A stretch of 10,918 nucleotides of DNA, taken from an uncultured Oscillospiraceae bacterium. GTDB taxonomy: Bacteria > Bacillota > Clostridia > Oscillospirales > Oscillospiraceae. Below the pieces are notes generated by a model, which worked only from the letters and a program-made list of their open reading frames with translations, had not been told where the DNA came from and made no database searches. The DNA lies in the NCBI GenBank assembly GCA_910585815.1, contig CAJUFJ010000076.1, positions 1 to 10,918 of the forward strand, in the 5' to 3' direction. Both the position numbers and the translations under genes were made by a program. The first letter of the stretch is position 1, and each line of letters opens with the position of its first letter. Positions 1 to 6,519 of this stretch are shown piece by piece.

Positions 1-86
1 TCCTTTCAAAAGGAGCCTGCCCCCTCTGTCGGCTTCGCCGACATCTCCCCCTGTTGGGGGGAGTCGGCCCTGCGGGGGCGGAGGTT
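1..86. repeat. Hairpin-rich intergenic repeat, left edge
   Basis: This non-coding stretch is a run of stem-loops. The first is a TCCTTT/AAAGGA hairpin at the very edge (1-14). The second is a perfect 7-bp stem, TGTCGGC/GCCGACA, with a TTC loop (27-43). The third is a C-rich/G-rich hairpin, CTCCCCC against GGGGGAG, at about 45-63. The outer TTT-CA-AAA hairpin is the same unit seen at 8109-8127 and 10896-10913, so this is probably the end of another copy of the repeat family described further right. It is cut by the window edge. No protein is supported here. Confidence 0.6.
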
Positions 87-98
87 TTTGACAGTCTA

Positions 99-134
99 AG
101 CGGTCCCGGAGAGATTAAGCTCTCCCGGACCGCT
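99..134. terminator. Strong stem-loop downstream of coaBC
   Basis: A 15-bp inverted repeat (99-113 with 120-134, one mismatch) has a 6-nt loop and begins 22 nt beyond the coaBC stop codon. On the plus strand it is followed by CTTTTA, so it looks like an intrinsic terminator for transcription arriving from the left. On the minus strand, the direction of coaBC, no clear T-run follows the stem. It may still stop or stabilise the coaBC transcript, but a classical terminator in that direction is not shown. Confidence 0.55.
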
Positions 135-156
135 CTTTTACGCCCAAATTATCTGT

Positions 157-1353
157 CTATTTGCTTAAAAATCCGGCCGCAATGTCAAGAATCCGGGCGG
201 CTGCGTCCTCCTTGGACATAAGGGGCAAATCTTCCGAGCCTGTCCGGGTGATGACGGTCATCACGTTGGTGTCGGTGCCGAAGCCGGCCCCGGATACCTT
301 TAAATTATTGGCGCAGATCATATCCAGATTCTTTTTCTCCAGCTTGACCCGGCTGTTTTCCACCATGTCCCGGGTCTCCATGGAGAACCCGCACAGTACC
401 TGTCCCGGCCGGCGGTGCTCCCCCAGGTATTTTAATATGTCCTGGGTGCGTTTCAGGGGGATGGACAGGTCGGCGTCCTTTTTTTTCAGTTTGTCGTCGG
501 CGTACTGGGTGGGGGTGTAGTCGGCCACGGCGGCGGCCTTGAAGATGAAGTCAGCCCACTGCTGCCGGGCGGCCACCGCCTCAAACATATCCTGGGCGGA
601 GGTGACGTCCACCACCTTCACAAAGGGAGGAGGCGGGACGGCGGCGGGGCCGGAGACAAGGACCACCTCCGCCCCCCGGAGCATGGCCATCCGGGCGATG
701 GCGTAACCCATTTTGCCGGTAGAGTGGTTGGTGAGATACCGCACCGGGTCCAGGGCCTCCTGGGTGGGGCCGGCGGTGACCAGGACATGTTTTCCCGCCA
801 AGTCGTGGGGCAGGGCGGCCTGACGCAGGATGTGCTGGAGGAGGACCTCCGGCTCGGGCAGCTTGCCCGCCCCCACCGCCCCGCAGGCCAGCCGGCCGGA
901 GGCGGGAACGATTACCTCCCAGCCGTAGCGGCGGAGGAGGTTCAAATTGTCCTGGGTAACGGGGTTTTCAAACATTTTGGTGTTCATGGCGGGAGCGACG
1001 AGTTTGGGACAGGTGCAGGCCAGCACGGTGGTGGTGAGCATGTCATCGGCCAGGCCATGGGCCAGCTTGGCGCAGACGTTGGCGGTGGCCGGAGCGATAA
1101 TCACCAGATCGGTCCGGTCGGCCAGGGCGATGTGCTCCACCTGGTGAGAAAAATTCCGGTCGAAGGTGTCCACCATGCACCGGTTTCCCGTCAGCTGTTC
1201 AAAGGTGAGGGGGGTAATAAACTCCGTGGCGTGGGCGGTCATAATGACCTCCACATGGGCGTGCTGCTTCACCAGCGCCGAGGCCAGCGCCGCCGCCTTG
1301 TAGGCCGCAATGCCCCCTGTGACCCCGAGAAGAATGGTTTTTCCCTTTAACAT
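157..1353 (-). CDS. coaBC: Bifunctional phosphopantothenoylcysteine decarboxylase / phosphopantothenate-cysteine ligase
   Basis: This enzyme catalyses two consecutive steps of coenzyme A synthesis in the cytoplasm: joining cysteine to 4'-phosphopantothenate (CoaB), then FMN-dependent decarboxylation to 4'-phosphopantetheine (CoaC). The 398-aa length is normal for the fusion. The N-terminal CoaC half shows the GVTGGIAAYK flavin loop (residues 10-19), the catalytic His in VEHIAL (His74), a PATAN motif, PAMNTKM, and the LACGAVG segment with the active-site Cys. The CoaB half begins near residue 187 and shows VLVTAGPTQE, NHSTGKMG and a lysine-rich KLKKKDAD loop. The ATG has AGGAGG 8 nt upstream. 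It lies 172 nt after the Nif3-like gene and has its own promoter (1438-1466), so it need not depend on the upstream operon. The assignment is secure. Confidence 0.97.
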   Translation of the reverse strand: MLKGKTILLGVTGGIAAYKAAALASALVKQHAHVEVIMTAHATEFITPLTFEQLTGNRCMVDTFDRNFSHQVEHIALADRTDLVIIAPATANVCAKLAHGLADDMLTTTVLACTCPKLVAPAMNTKMFENPVTQDNLNLLRRYGWEVIVPASGRLACGAVGAGKLPEPEVLLQHILRQAALPHDLAGKHVLVTAGPTQEALDPVRYLTNHSTGKMGYAIARMAMLRGAEVVLVSGPAAVPPPPFVKVVDVTSAQDMFEAVAARQQWADFIFKAAAVADYTPTQYADDKLKKKDADLSIPLKRTQDILKYLGEHRRPGQVLCGFSMETRDMVENSRVKLEKKNLDMICANNLKVSGAGFGTDTNVMTVITRTGSEDLPLMSKEDAAARILDIAAGFLSK

Positions 1354-1437
1354 GGCGGTTTCCTCCTGATGCAGAACGCTTCACGAAGTGCTGTCTGCTT
1401 GATCCGTGTTTTGGACGCCTCATGATATATCTCTGCA

Positions 1438-1466
1438 ATTATATCGCTTTAACATTTCGTTGTAAA
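1438..1466 (-). promoter_or_regulatory. Sigma-A-type promoter for coaBC
   Basis: On the minus strand a TTTACA -35 box (1461-1466) and a perfect TATAAT -10 box (1438-1443) are separated by exactly 17 nt. This predicts transcription starting near 1431 and a leader of roughly 75-80 nt before the coaBC ATG. No riboswitch-like fold was recognised in that leader. Confidence 0.85.
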
Positions 1467-1525
1467 GCCTTAAAAATGTCACCGAAGGGATGGCTAAAGC
1501 TGCCCGCAGCTGCGTTCTCACGGCG

Positions 1526-2323
1526 TCATACTGTGCGGTAAACTTCTCTGTGAACCTCCGACAGGCGCACCTCCACCATCGGGAATTCCTCGGACAGCCA
1601 CCGGGCCATGGGGGCGCATACCACATTTTCCGTGGAGAAGTGGCCGGCGTCCAGCAGGTTGAGGCCCAGAGCCTTGGCGTCCAGGAACTGGTTGTATTTC
1701 AGGTCGGCGGTGACAAAGGTGTCGCAGCCCTGGGCGACGACGTCCTCCAGCATGGAGCCGCAGGCGCCGCCACCCACTGCCACCCGCTGGACGGGCTTTC
1801 CCCCGCCCACAAAGCGGACATTGGCGGCATTCAGCCTCTCCTTAACAAAGGCGGCGTACTCCCTGGCGGACAGCCCAGGCCGGTGGACCGTTCCCACCCG
1901 GCCGATGCCGTAGGGGCGGCCCTGGGCGTCCACCCCCGCCTGACACAGCTGGCCGATTTCTGTCAGCTCCAGCGCCTTGGCCAGGCAGTCGTTGACCCCG
2001 CCGCGGGCGGCATCCAGGTTGGTGTGGGCGCAAATGGCGGCGATTTTTTGCTCTGCCAGCGCCAGCAGAACCTGTCCGGTAAGGGTTTCGTCAGTGACTG
2101 ACTTCACCGGGTTAAAGATAACCGGGTGGTGGGCCACAATCAGCTCCGCGCCCAACCGGGCGGCCTCCTCCGCCACCTCATGGGTGATGTCCAGAGCCAC
2201 CAGAATCCTCCTGACCTCCCGGTCCTTCCGGCCCACCAGAAAACCGGCGTTGTCGAAGCTCTCCTGGATATCGAAGGGGGCAATGGAATTGATAAACTCA
2301 TAAATTTCCTTTACTGTTGCCAC
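1526..2323 (-). CDS. Nif3-like dinuclear metal centre hexameric protein
   Basis: This is a Nif3/GTP cyclohydrolase I type 2-like family protein (YqfO/YbgI group), which forms toroidal hexamers with a two-metal site. Its cellular substrate is not settled. The protein is 265 aa, the size of the short form without the central PII-like insertion. Visible family signatures are SFDNAGFLVG near the N-terminus, the metal-ligand pair in AHHPVIF (about residues 64-70), AHTNLDAARGGVND, and DAGHFSTEN near the C-terminus, whose His and Glu complete the site. The start is set at GTG 2321-2323: AAGGAG lies 8 nt upstream, whereas the GTG three codons earlier is inside that ribosome site. The gene overlaps the end of trmK by 13 nt, so the two are translationally linked, as in many Firmicutes. 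Confidence 0.93.
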   Translation of the reverse strand: MATVKEIYEFINSIAPFDIQESFDNAGFLVGRKDREVRRILVALDITHEVAEEAARLGAELIVAHHPVIFNPVKSVTDETLTGQVLLALAEQKIAAICAHTNLDAARGGVNDCLAKALELTEIGQLCQAGVDAQGRPYGIGRVGTVHRPGLSAREYAAFVKERLNAANVRFVGGGKPVQRVAVGGGACGSMLEDVVAQGCDTFVTADLKYNQFLDAKALGLNLLDAGHFSTENVVCAPMARWLSEEFPMVEVRLSEVHREVYRTV

Positions 2324-3048
2324 AGTTCCCACTCCTTTTTCATGTCAATGAGGCCGCTGAGGACCGCCTCCAGCTCCTGCTTTCGGACGGACACGCCCTC
2401 GCCCCTGGCCTGGGCCATCCCCTCCAGCGCCCGGCTCACCCGGGCGGTCCACATGTCCAGCCAGGCCCCCCGCAGGGGATCGCGGGTATTTTTCCCCGCC
2501 CACAGCTCCGCCGGGGTGAGAGGGGCCATCTCCCCCGCCCGGACCAGCAGGGCGGTGTACAGCGTCTCCCCCTCCCGGGCCAGCCGCTCCTCCTCAATGG
2601 AAAAGCCGTTGGCCTGAAGCCAGCCCCGCAGGTCCGGGAAGGAGGACATGGGCTGGAGCACCAGTACCTTGTCCTCCATCGGGTCGTCCCCCCGCCAGTC
2701 TGACCAGGGGGCGTTTTTCAAAATGTGGACAATCGTCTCCCCGCCCATGCCGGCGATGACGATGAGGTCTGCCTCCCGGGCATCCACCGCCGCCAGGCCG
2801 TCGCACAGGCGGAAGTCGATGTCCTGATGACAGCCCGCCTCCCGGGCGGTCTGCCGGGCCCGGTCCAGGGGGCCCTCCCGCAGGTCGGTGGCGATGACAT
2901 AGGCAAATTGCGTCCGGCGGTTCTGGAGCAGCCAAGCCGGCAGGTAGGCGTGGTCGGTGCCCACGTCTACCAGCCATCCATTCCGTTCGTTCTGGACCAC
3001 CATGTCCGCCGCCATTTGGAGGCGGGGCGTAAGATGAATCTTTTTCAC
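2311..3048 (-). CDS. trmK: tRNA (adenine(22)-N1)-methyltransferase
   Basis: TrmK uses S-adenosylmethionine to methylate N1 of adenine 22 in the D-arm of tRNA. The 245-aa protein has the class I Rossmann methyltransferase signature: VDVGTDHAYLP (SAM-binding motif I, about residues 27-37), ATDLREGPLDRARQ (motif II), and the family-specific IVIAGMGGETIVHIL. Further on are LVLQPMSS and the C-terminal GFSIEEERLAREGETLY. It probably starts at GTG (3046-3048), with a G-rich ribosome site (AGGGGGA) about 5 nt upstream. It lies 13 nt after the flavodoxin-like gene and overlaps the Nif3-like gene. The trmK / Nif3-like pairing is common in Firmicutes and supports both calls. Confidence 0.95.
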   Translation of the reverse strand: MKKIHLTPRLQMAADMVVQNERNGWLVDVGTDHAYLPAWLLQNRRTQFAYVIATDLREGPLDRARQTAREAGCHQDIDFRLCDGLAAVDAREADLIVIAGMGGETIVHILKNAPWSDWRGDDPMEDKVLVLQPMSSFPDLRGWLQANGFSIEEERLAREGETLYTALLVRAGEMAPLTPAELWAGKNTRDPLRGAWLDMWTARVSRALEGMAQARGEGVSVRKQELEAVLSGLIDMKKEWELWQQ

Positions 3049-3061
3049 AGCCGTCCCCCTT

Positions 3062-3667
3062 CTATGTCAGCTCCACCATATTGTCGGCTCGCACCGCAAG
3101 GGTCAGAGCCTGTGCAAAGTCCCGGACAGCCTGTTCCCGCTCCTCGTTCATGAAGGGCTCCCGGCTGCCCCAGTCCCGGCGGCAGAAGATGCCCATGTAC
3201 TCCAGACCGCCGTGGCGGCAGAAGCGCTTAACGCCCTCCTCCCACAGGTCGGCCCCCCTCTCCGGGGGATAGCCGCAGGTGGCGATGGCGGCCAGCCGCT
3301 TCCCCACCAGCAGCTTGGGGCCCTTCTCCCGTCCGTAGTTCTTCACCCCGGCGTAGATGGCCCGGTCCAGCAGGGCCTTCATGGGGGCGGTGCAGAAAAA
3401 GGCGTAAATGGGGGTGGCCAGGATGATCACGTCGCAGTCGGCCATAGCCTGAAAAACCGCCGCAAAGTCGTCGTCCTGGACGCAGCCCGGGCCGTCCGGC
3501 GCATCCTGACAGGCCATGCACCCCAGGCAGGGGTTTATTGCCCGGTCGTAGAGCAGAATCACCTGGACCTGGGAGCCCAACGCCTCGCACTCCTCCAGAA
3601 AGGGCGCCAGCAGGGCGGCGGTGTTGCCCTCCTCCCGGGGGCTGCCCATGAGTACACAAAATTTCAT
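3062..3667 (-). CDS. Flavodoxin family / NAD(P)H-dependent FMN reductase-like oxidoreductase
   Basis: This is a 201-aa flavodoxin-fold protein, likely an FMN-binding NAD(P)H oxidoreductase of the FMN_red / iron-sulfur flavoprotein-like group. The FMN-phosphate loop is GSPREEGNT (residues 8-16). A CLGCMAC motif lies near residues 47-53, followed by another Cys and DDF, a pattern common in this group. TPIYAFFCTAPMKALLDRA forms the second flavin loop region. Substrate and electron partner cannot be read from sequence. The start is the ATG at 3665-3667, which begins the conserved beta strand (MKFCVLMGSPR) and has GAGG upstream. The longer in-frame extension to 3736 would run back through the predicted promoter. 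It is the first gene of the operon with trmK. Confidence 0.88.
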   Translation of the reverse strand: MKFCVLMGSPREEGNTAALLAPFLEECEALGSQVQVILLYDRAINPCLGCMACQDAPDGPGCVQDDDFAAVFQAMADCDVIILATPIYAFFCTAPMKALLDRAIYAGVKNYGREKGPKLLVGKRLAAIATCGYPPERGADLWEEGVKRFCRHGGLEYMGIFCRRDWGSREPFMNEEREQAVRDFAQALTLAVRADNMVELT

Positions 3668-3701
3668 CGCTGCAACCTCACTATATCGAACATTCGTACT
3701 T

Positions 3702-3730
3702 ATTTTAACACAAAACCCCTCCGCTGTAAA
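3702..3730 (-). promoter_or_regulatory. Promoter of the flavodoxin-trmK-Nif3-like operon
   Basis: A TTTACA -35 box (3725-3730) and a TAAAAT -10 box (3702-3707) are 17 nt apart on the minus strand, predicting initiation near 3695. A second overlapping match (TTAAAA 3703-3708, TATAGT 3680-3685, spacing 17) would start transcription past the ribosome site, so it is less plausible. An inverted repeat, CGAA-N2-TTCG (3687-3696), lies over the predicted start and could be an operator. Confidence 0.75.
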
Positions 3731-3735
3731 GGGCA

Positions 3736-3767
3736 AAAATAACCGCCCCCGGCTTACGAGGGCGGTT
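3736..3767 (-). terminator. Intrinsic terminator of the DUF1858 gene
   Basis: On the minus strand an 8-bp perfect stem, AACCGCCC/GGGCGGTT, is followed by ATTTTT. It starts 6 nt beyond the DUF1858 stop codon and ends just before the -35 box of the next operon, cleanly separating the two transcripts. Confidence 0.88.
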
Positions 3768-3773
3768 GGGGTC

Positions 3774-3971
3774 TCACTTGCCGAGGAGCTTGTTCACCTG
3801 GGCCAGAAGCTCGTCCACGTCCACGCCGTGGACCTTGCAGGCCTGCTCCACCGTCTCGCCCTGAGAGGCGGGGCAGCCTAGGCAGTGCATACCGATGCCC
3901 ATGAAGATGGGAGCGGCCTGGGGGGCGATCTTCAGGATATCGCCGATAATGGTGTCTTTGGTAATGTTCAT
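3774..3971 (-). CDS. DUF1858 domain-containing small protein
   Basis: This 65-aa cytoplasmic protein consists entirely of a DUF1858 domain. It shows the family pattern: an ITKDTIIGDIL start, APIFMGIGMHCLGCPAS with the paired cysteines of a CxxC motif (about residues 30-33), and a helical end (VDELLAQVNKLL). DUF1858 domains occur alone or fused to redox and iron-sulfur proteins, and the CxxC suggests metal or redox chemistry. The biochemical role is unknown. GGAGG lies 8 nt before the ATG. It has its own promoter and terminator, so it is monocistronic. It lies beside a flavodoxin-like gene, but this alone does not link them functionally. Confidence 0.9.
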   Translation of the reverse strand: MNITKDTIIGDILKIAPQAAPIFMGIGMHCLGCPASQGETVEQACKVHGVDVDELLAQVNKLLGK

Positions 3972-4006
3972 AGTACAATTCCTCCGTTTATGGTTGGGAT
4001 GGAGAT

Positions 4007-4035
4007 AGTATAACCGATGTGCAGCTTTTTTGCAA
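4007..4035 (-). promoter_or_regulatory. Promoter of the DUF1858 gene
   Basis: On the minus strand TTGCAA (4030-4035) and TATACT (4007-4012) are separated by exactly 17 nt, giving a leader of about 30 nt that contains a GGAGG ribosome site. Confidence 0.82.
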
Positions 4036-4070
4036 CGAATTTTTTTCTTCCCTTTTGGAAAAACCAGCGT

Positions 4071-4076
4071 TATAAT
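4071..4076 (+). promoter_or_regulatory. -10 box of the DUF1275 gene
   Basis: A perfect TATAAT lies 31 nt before the plus-strand ATG. No good -35 box is present at the usual distance (TTCCCT at 17 nt is poor), so the promoter may be weak or depend on an activator. Confidence 0.5.
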
Positions 4077-4107
4077 CAGGTGATTTTAAAGACAAGGATC
4101 TGATCGT

Positions 4108-4758
4108 ATGGACCAGCACACCCATCCCGCCGCCGAGCGGCTTTTTCCGGTGGCTTTGCTCACCCTCTCCGGCGGCCTTCAGGACGCCTACACCTACCTC
4201 CGCCGGGGCAAGGTCTTCGCCAACGCCCAGACGGGCAACATCGTACTCCTGGGCCAGAGCCTGTTCGACGGGGACTGGTCCCGGGCCGCCCGCTATCTCC
4301 TTCCCGTGCTGGCCTTTGCCCTGGGAGTGGCGGCGGCGGAGTTCCTCCGGCTGCGCCCGTCCCGCCTCCACTGGCAGCGGCAGGTGCTGCTGTGGGAGAT
4401 TTTCCTGCTGTTTCTGGTGGGCTTCATCCCCCACTCCCTGGACCAGCTGGCCAACGCCTTGGTCTCCTTCTCCTGCGCCATGCAGGTCCAGTCCTTTCGG
4501 AAGATGGAGAGCTTCCCCTTTGCCAGCACCATGTGCATCGGCAATCTGCGCAGCGGCATGGAGGCCCTGTGCGCCTATCTGCGGGGCGGAGACCGCCGGG
4601 AGGGGCGGAAGGCCCGGCTGTACTTCTTTGTAATTTTCCTGTTCGCCCTGGGGGCCGAGGCCGGCAGCTTGGCCGTGGAACTGCTGGACCTGCCCGCCAT
4701 CTGGCTGTCCTGCCTCCTGCTGGCCGTGGGCTTTTGGCCGATGTCCCGGCCAGAATAG
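4108..4758 (+). CDS. YoaK/DUF1275 family membrane protein
   Basis: This 216-aa multi-pass inner-membrane protein belongs to the YoaK (DUF1275) family, whose transported substrate or role is not established. Family hallmarks are the N-terminal LSGGLQDAYTYL, NAQTGNIVLLGQ (about residues 39-50), and the paired CAMQVQSFRKME and CIGNLRSGMEAL segments near residues 125-153. Hydrophobic stretches compatible with membrane helices occur at about residues 11-25, 61-76, 95-110, 170-185 and 195-212. AAGGA lies 9 nt upstream of the ATG. It is one of only two plus-strand genes, is divergent from the DUF1858 gene, and converges on the Uma2 gene with 26 nt between stop codons and no clear terminator. Confidence 0.9.
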   Translation: MDQHTHPAAERLFPVALLTLSGGLQDAYTYLRRGKVFANAQTGNIVLLGQSLFDGDWSRAARYLLPVLAFALGVAAAEFLRLRPSRLHWQRQVLLWEIFLLFLVGFIPHSLDQLANALVSFSCAMQVQSFRKMESFPFASTMCIGNLRSGMEALCAYLRGGDRREGRKARLYFFVIFLFALGAEAGSLAVELLDLPAIWLSCLLLAVGFWPMSRPE

Positions 4759-4784
4759 GGGAGGTGTTCACTTTTTATGCCGGT

Positions 4785-5351
4785 TCAGCGGAATACCTTT
4801 TCCAATTCCAGATAGCAGCCCTCCAGGCTGTTGACCTTGATCACATCCCCGGCCGTGCGGACGTCAGTTACCCGATAAATACCGTTTTCCAACAGCATCA
4901 CCTGTACCGTTCGGTCTTCCGGGTTGACGATCCAATACTCTCTCACCCCCGCCCTCTGGTACAGATTCAGTTTTGTCAGCCTGTCATGGCGCTGGGTGGA
5001 GGGGGAAAGGATTTCAATAATCATACTGGGCGCGCCTTTGCAGCCCTGGGCGTCCAGCTTGCTGCGGTCACAGACCACGGTGATATCCGGCTCCACCACC
5101 GTATCCACATCTTCCGGCCCGTCCCCCGCCCTCTCAAACAGACGGACGCCGAAGGGTGCGGCATAGACCCGGCACGGCTTCCCCTCCAAAAAATTGGCAA
5201 GCTGCCGGTAGAGCTCCCCACTGATCTCCTGGTGCTCTCGGGACGGCGGCACCATCATTCGAGGAACGCCGTCAATCAGTTCGATTCGTTCCTTCCCGTC
5301 CTGCTCCAGATAATCCGTATAGGTATACCGCTCCTCCTTAGGCAGAGCCAT
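4785..5351 (-). CDS. Uma2 family (DUF820) PD-(D/E)XK endonuclease-like protein
   Basis: This 188-aa Uma2/DUF820 protein has the restriction-endonuclease-like PD-(D/E)XK fold. YTYTDYLEQ and ERIELIDGVPRMM at the N-terminus match the family start. Candidate catalytic residues are the Asp in VEPDITVV (about residue 89), the Glu in IIEILSPST (about 113) and the Lys in LTKLNLYQRAGVREYW (about 127), followed by IVNPEDRTVQ. All appear intact. The family is common and often multi-copy, and its biological role is not known. AGGAGG precedes the ATG. The gene has its own promoter and stands alone behind a terminator, so it is probably transcribed separately from its neighbours. Confidence 0.92.
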   Translation of the reverse strand: MALPKEERYTYTDYLEQDGKERIELIDGVPRMMVPPSREHQEISGELYRQLANFLEGKPCRVYAAPFGVRLFERAGDGPEDVDTVVEPDITVVCDRSKLDAQGCKGAPSMIIEILSPSTQRHDRLTKLNLYQRAGVREYWIVNPEDRTVQVMLLENGIYRVTDVRTAGDVIKVNSLEGCYLELEKVFR

Positions 5352-5382
5352 ACTAATCCCTCCTGATTGTCTATTATCAAAT

Positions 5383-5388
5383 ATTATA
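5383..5388 (-). promoter_or_regulatory. -10 box of the Uma2 gene
   Basis: A perfect TATAAT on the minus strand lies 32 nt before the Uma2 ATG. The -35 at 17 nt spacing is TTTAAT (3 of 6 matches), lying just past the terminator of the preceding operon. Confidence 0.65.
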
Positions 5389-5412
5389 CCACAGCTTACC
5401 GGGAAATTAAAG

Positions 5413-5440
5413 AAAAAGTCCGCCGAAAGGCGGACTTTTT
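5413..5440 (-). terminator. Intrinsic terminator of the glmM-sigma-zinc ribbon block
   Basis: A 12-bp perfect inverted repeat, AAAAAGTCCGCC/GGCGGACTTTTT, encloses a 4-nt loop. It lies 14 nt after the zinc-ribbon stop codon and is followed on the minus strand by T-rich sequence. Because it is flanked by A and T runs, it should also work in the plus direction. Confidence 0.92.
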
Positions 5441-5454
5441 TCCTGGCTTGTTAA

Positions 5455-5736
5455 TCAGCCCTGCTGCTCACGCATCTTGGCGAAGCAGTCGCTGCAGTAG
5501 ACGGGACGGTCAGACTTGGGCTCGAAGGGAACCTTCGCCTCACCGCCGCAGGCGGCGCAGGTGGCGGTGAAGTACTCACGGGGGCCACGGGCGGCGTTCT
5601 TGCGGGCGTCACGGCAGGGCTTGCAGCGCTGGGGCTCGTTCTGGAAACCGCGCTCTGCGTAGAACTCTTGCTCACCAGCGGTAAAGGTGAACTCGTTGCC
5701 GCACTCTTTGCATACCAGGATTTTGTCTTCGTACAT
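5455..5736 (-). CDS. Double zinc-ribbon protein (zf-Tbcl-like plus CxxC-x17-CxxC)
   Basis: This 93-aa protein has two predicted zinc ribbons. The first uses Cys9/Cys12 and Cys38/Cys41 around FTFTAGEQEFYAERGF, the pattern of the zinc-ribbon domain often found in Clostridia. The second is exactly CxxC-x17-CxxC (Cys60/63 and 81/84). All eight cysteines are present. The function is unknown. It might bind nucleic acid or be a metal-binding accessory factor, but sequence alone does not say. The ATG follows AGAGAGGG. It lies 60 nt after the sigma-factor gene with no promoter or clear terminator between, so it is probably co-transcribed with it, and a strong terminator follows. Confidence 0.88.
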   Translation of the reverse strand: MYEDKILVCKECGNEFTFTAGEQEFYAERGFQNEPQRCKPCRDARKNAARGPREYFTATCAACGGEAKVPFEPKSDRPVYCSDCFAKMREQQG

Positions 5737-5796
5737 TGGATTTTCCCTCTCTTTGACTCTTTGCCCGGCACTTGGCCTGGGCGTGTGATATTGCGA

Positions 5797-6408
5797 TCAG
5801 CTCTCGCTGGATACGCCGGAAGAAATTTGCAGGGCCGTTTTGCGGCGGATACGCTGGATGGCGTTGTCCACCGACTTCTGGGAGCGGCCCACCCGCTGGG
5901 CGATCTCCCCACAGGAGAGGCCGTTCAGGTACGGGGGTAATATCTGCGCTTCAAACTTGGATAATCGGCCCTTGAGCGCCTCCAGGCGCTCTCTCAGTTC
6001 CTCTCTGCCGATGACCACGTCCTCCGGGCTCTCGGCACTGGAAAACAAATATGCGTTGGTTCCGTCAAAAAGAGGGGGCTCGTAGGAAACACTGTGATTC
6101 AAAGGGGCGTGCTTGCCGCCCTGGGCCGCCCGAACGGCGGTAAGCAGACGGCTGCGAATACAAATCTCCGCAAAGGTGCGAAAGGCGGCGTCCCGTTCCG
6201 GGTTGAAGCTCCGGATGGCGGTAAGCAGGCCTAAAAAGCCCTCCTGGATCAGGTCCTCGCTGTCGCCCCCCGCCAAAAACAGGGGACGGGCACAGGCCCG
6301 AACCAGCCAGCCATACCGGCGCACCAGTTCTGTCTCCGTGCTGGGATCGCCCTGGGCTGCGCCCAGGCACAGCGCCTCATCGGATGGGTTAAGCGTTTTC
6401 TGTTCCAT
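5797..6408 (-). CDS. SigH-like sigma-70 family RNA polymerase sigma factor
   Basis: This 203-aa sigma factor resembles sporulation sigma-H (Spo0H). Region 2 carries RPLFLAGGDSEDLIQEGFLGLLTAIRSFNPERDAAFRTFAE, the polymerase-binding and -10 recognition part, and ends in RSRLLTAVRAA. Region 4 has the helix-turn-helix LSCGEIAQRVGRSQKSVDNAIQRIRRK near the C-terminus, which reads the -35. In Bacilli sigH usually sits elsewhere, so whether this is the sporulation sigma-H or a paralogue is open. The start is set at ATG 6406-6408. Two upstream in-frame ATGs (6435, 6471) lie within or before the promoter: one is inside the -10 box itself. It follows glmM by 111 nt but has its own promoter, and probably shares a transcript with the zinc-ribbon gene. 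Confidence 0.9.
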   Translation of the reverse strand: MEQKTLNPSDEALCLGAAQGDPSTETELVRRYGWLVRACARPLFLAGGDSEDLIQEGFLGLLTAIRSFNPERDAAFRTFAEICIRSRLLTAVRAAQGGKHAPLNHSVSYEPPLFDGTNAYLFSSAESPEDVVIGREELRERLEALKGRLSKFEAQILPPYLNGLSCGEIAQRVGRSQKSVDNAIQRIRRKTALQISSGVSSES

Positions 6409-6430
6409 ACTATTATCCCGGTTATTATTT

Positions 6431-6459
6431 ATCATAAACAAAATGTTCAGATTTGTCAA
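6431..6459 (-). promoter_or_regulatory. Promoter of the sigma-factor gene
   Basis: A perfect TTGACA (6454-6459) and TATGAT (6431-6436) are spaced 17 nt apart on the minus strand, the strongest promoter match in the window. It predicts a start near 6424 and a leader of only about 16 nt, which fixes the ATG at 6408. It is a sigma-A-type site, so expression need not depend on the sigma factor encoded here. Confidence 0.9.
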
Positions 6460-6519
6460 GGGTTTTCCCAAAAAAGTTTGTTGAAATTTTCCAGATTGCC
6501 TGGCCGTTGCCCATTTTGC

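Noticed and set aside
1354..1437. A riboswitch in the coaBC leader
   Set aside because: The leader is under 80 nt and no conserved riboswitch core or strong fold with an expression platform could be recognised.
1420..1626. A small minus-strand frame between the Nif3-like gene and coaBC
   Set aside because: It overlaps the end of the Nif3-like gene in another frame, and its downstream end crosses the coaBC promoter. No family or ribosome site supports it.
4785..5351. Uma2 gene as a marker of a mobile element or defence island
   Set aside because: Uma2/DUF820 genes are widespread as isolated genes. No transposase, inverted ends or defence genes flank this one.
4392..5366. A 324-codon plus-strand frame spanning the DUF1275 and Uma2 genes
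   Set aside because: It is out of frame with the DUF1275 gene and antisense to Uma2, both of which have clear family signatures. Its translation has none.
5737..5796. Terminator between the sigma and zinc-ribbon genes
   Set aside because: Only a 7-bp stem with a bulge (GCCC-A-GGC / GCC-GGGC) is present, with no T-run after it, so it is not taken as a terminator.
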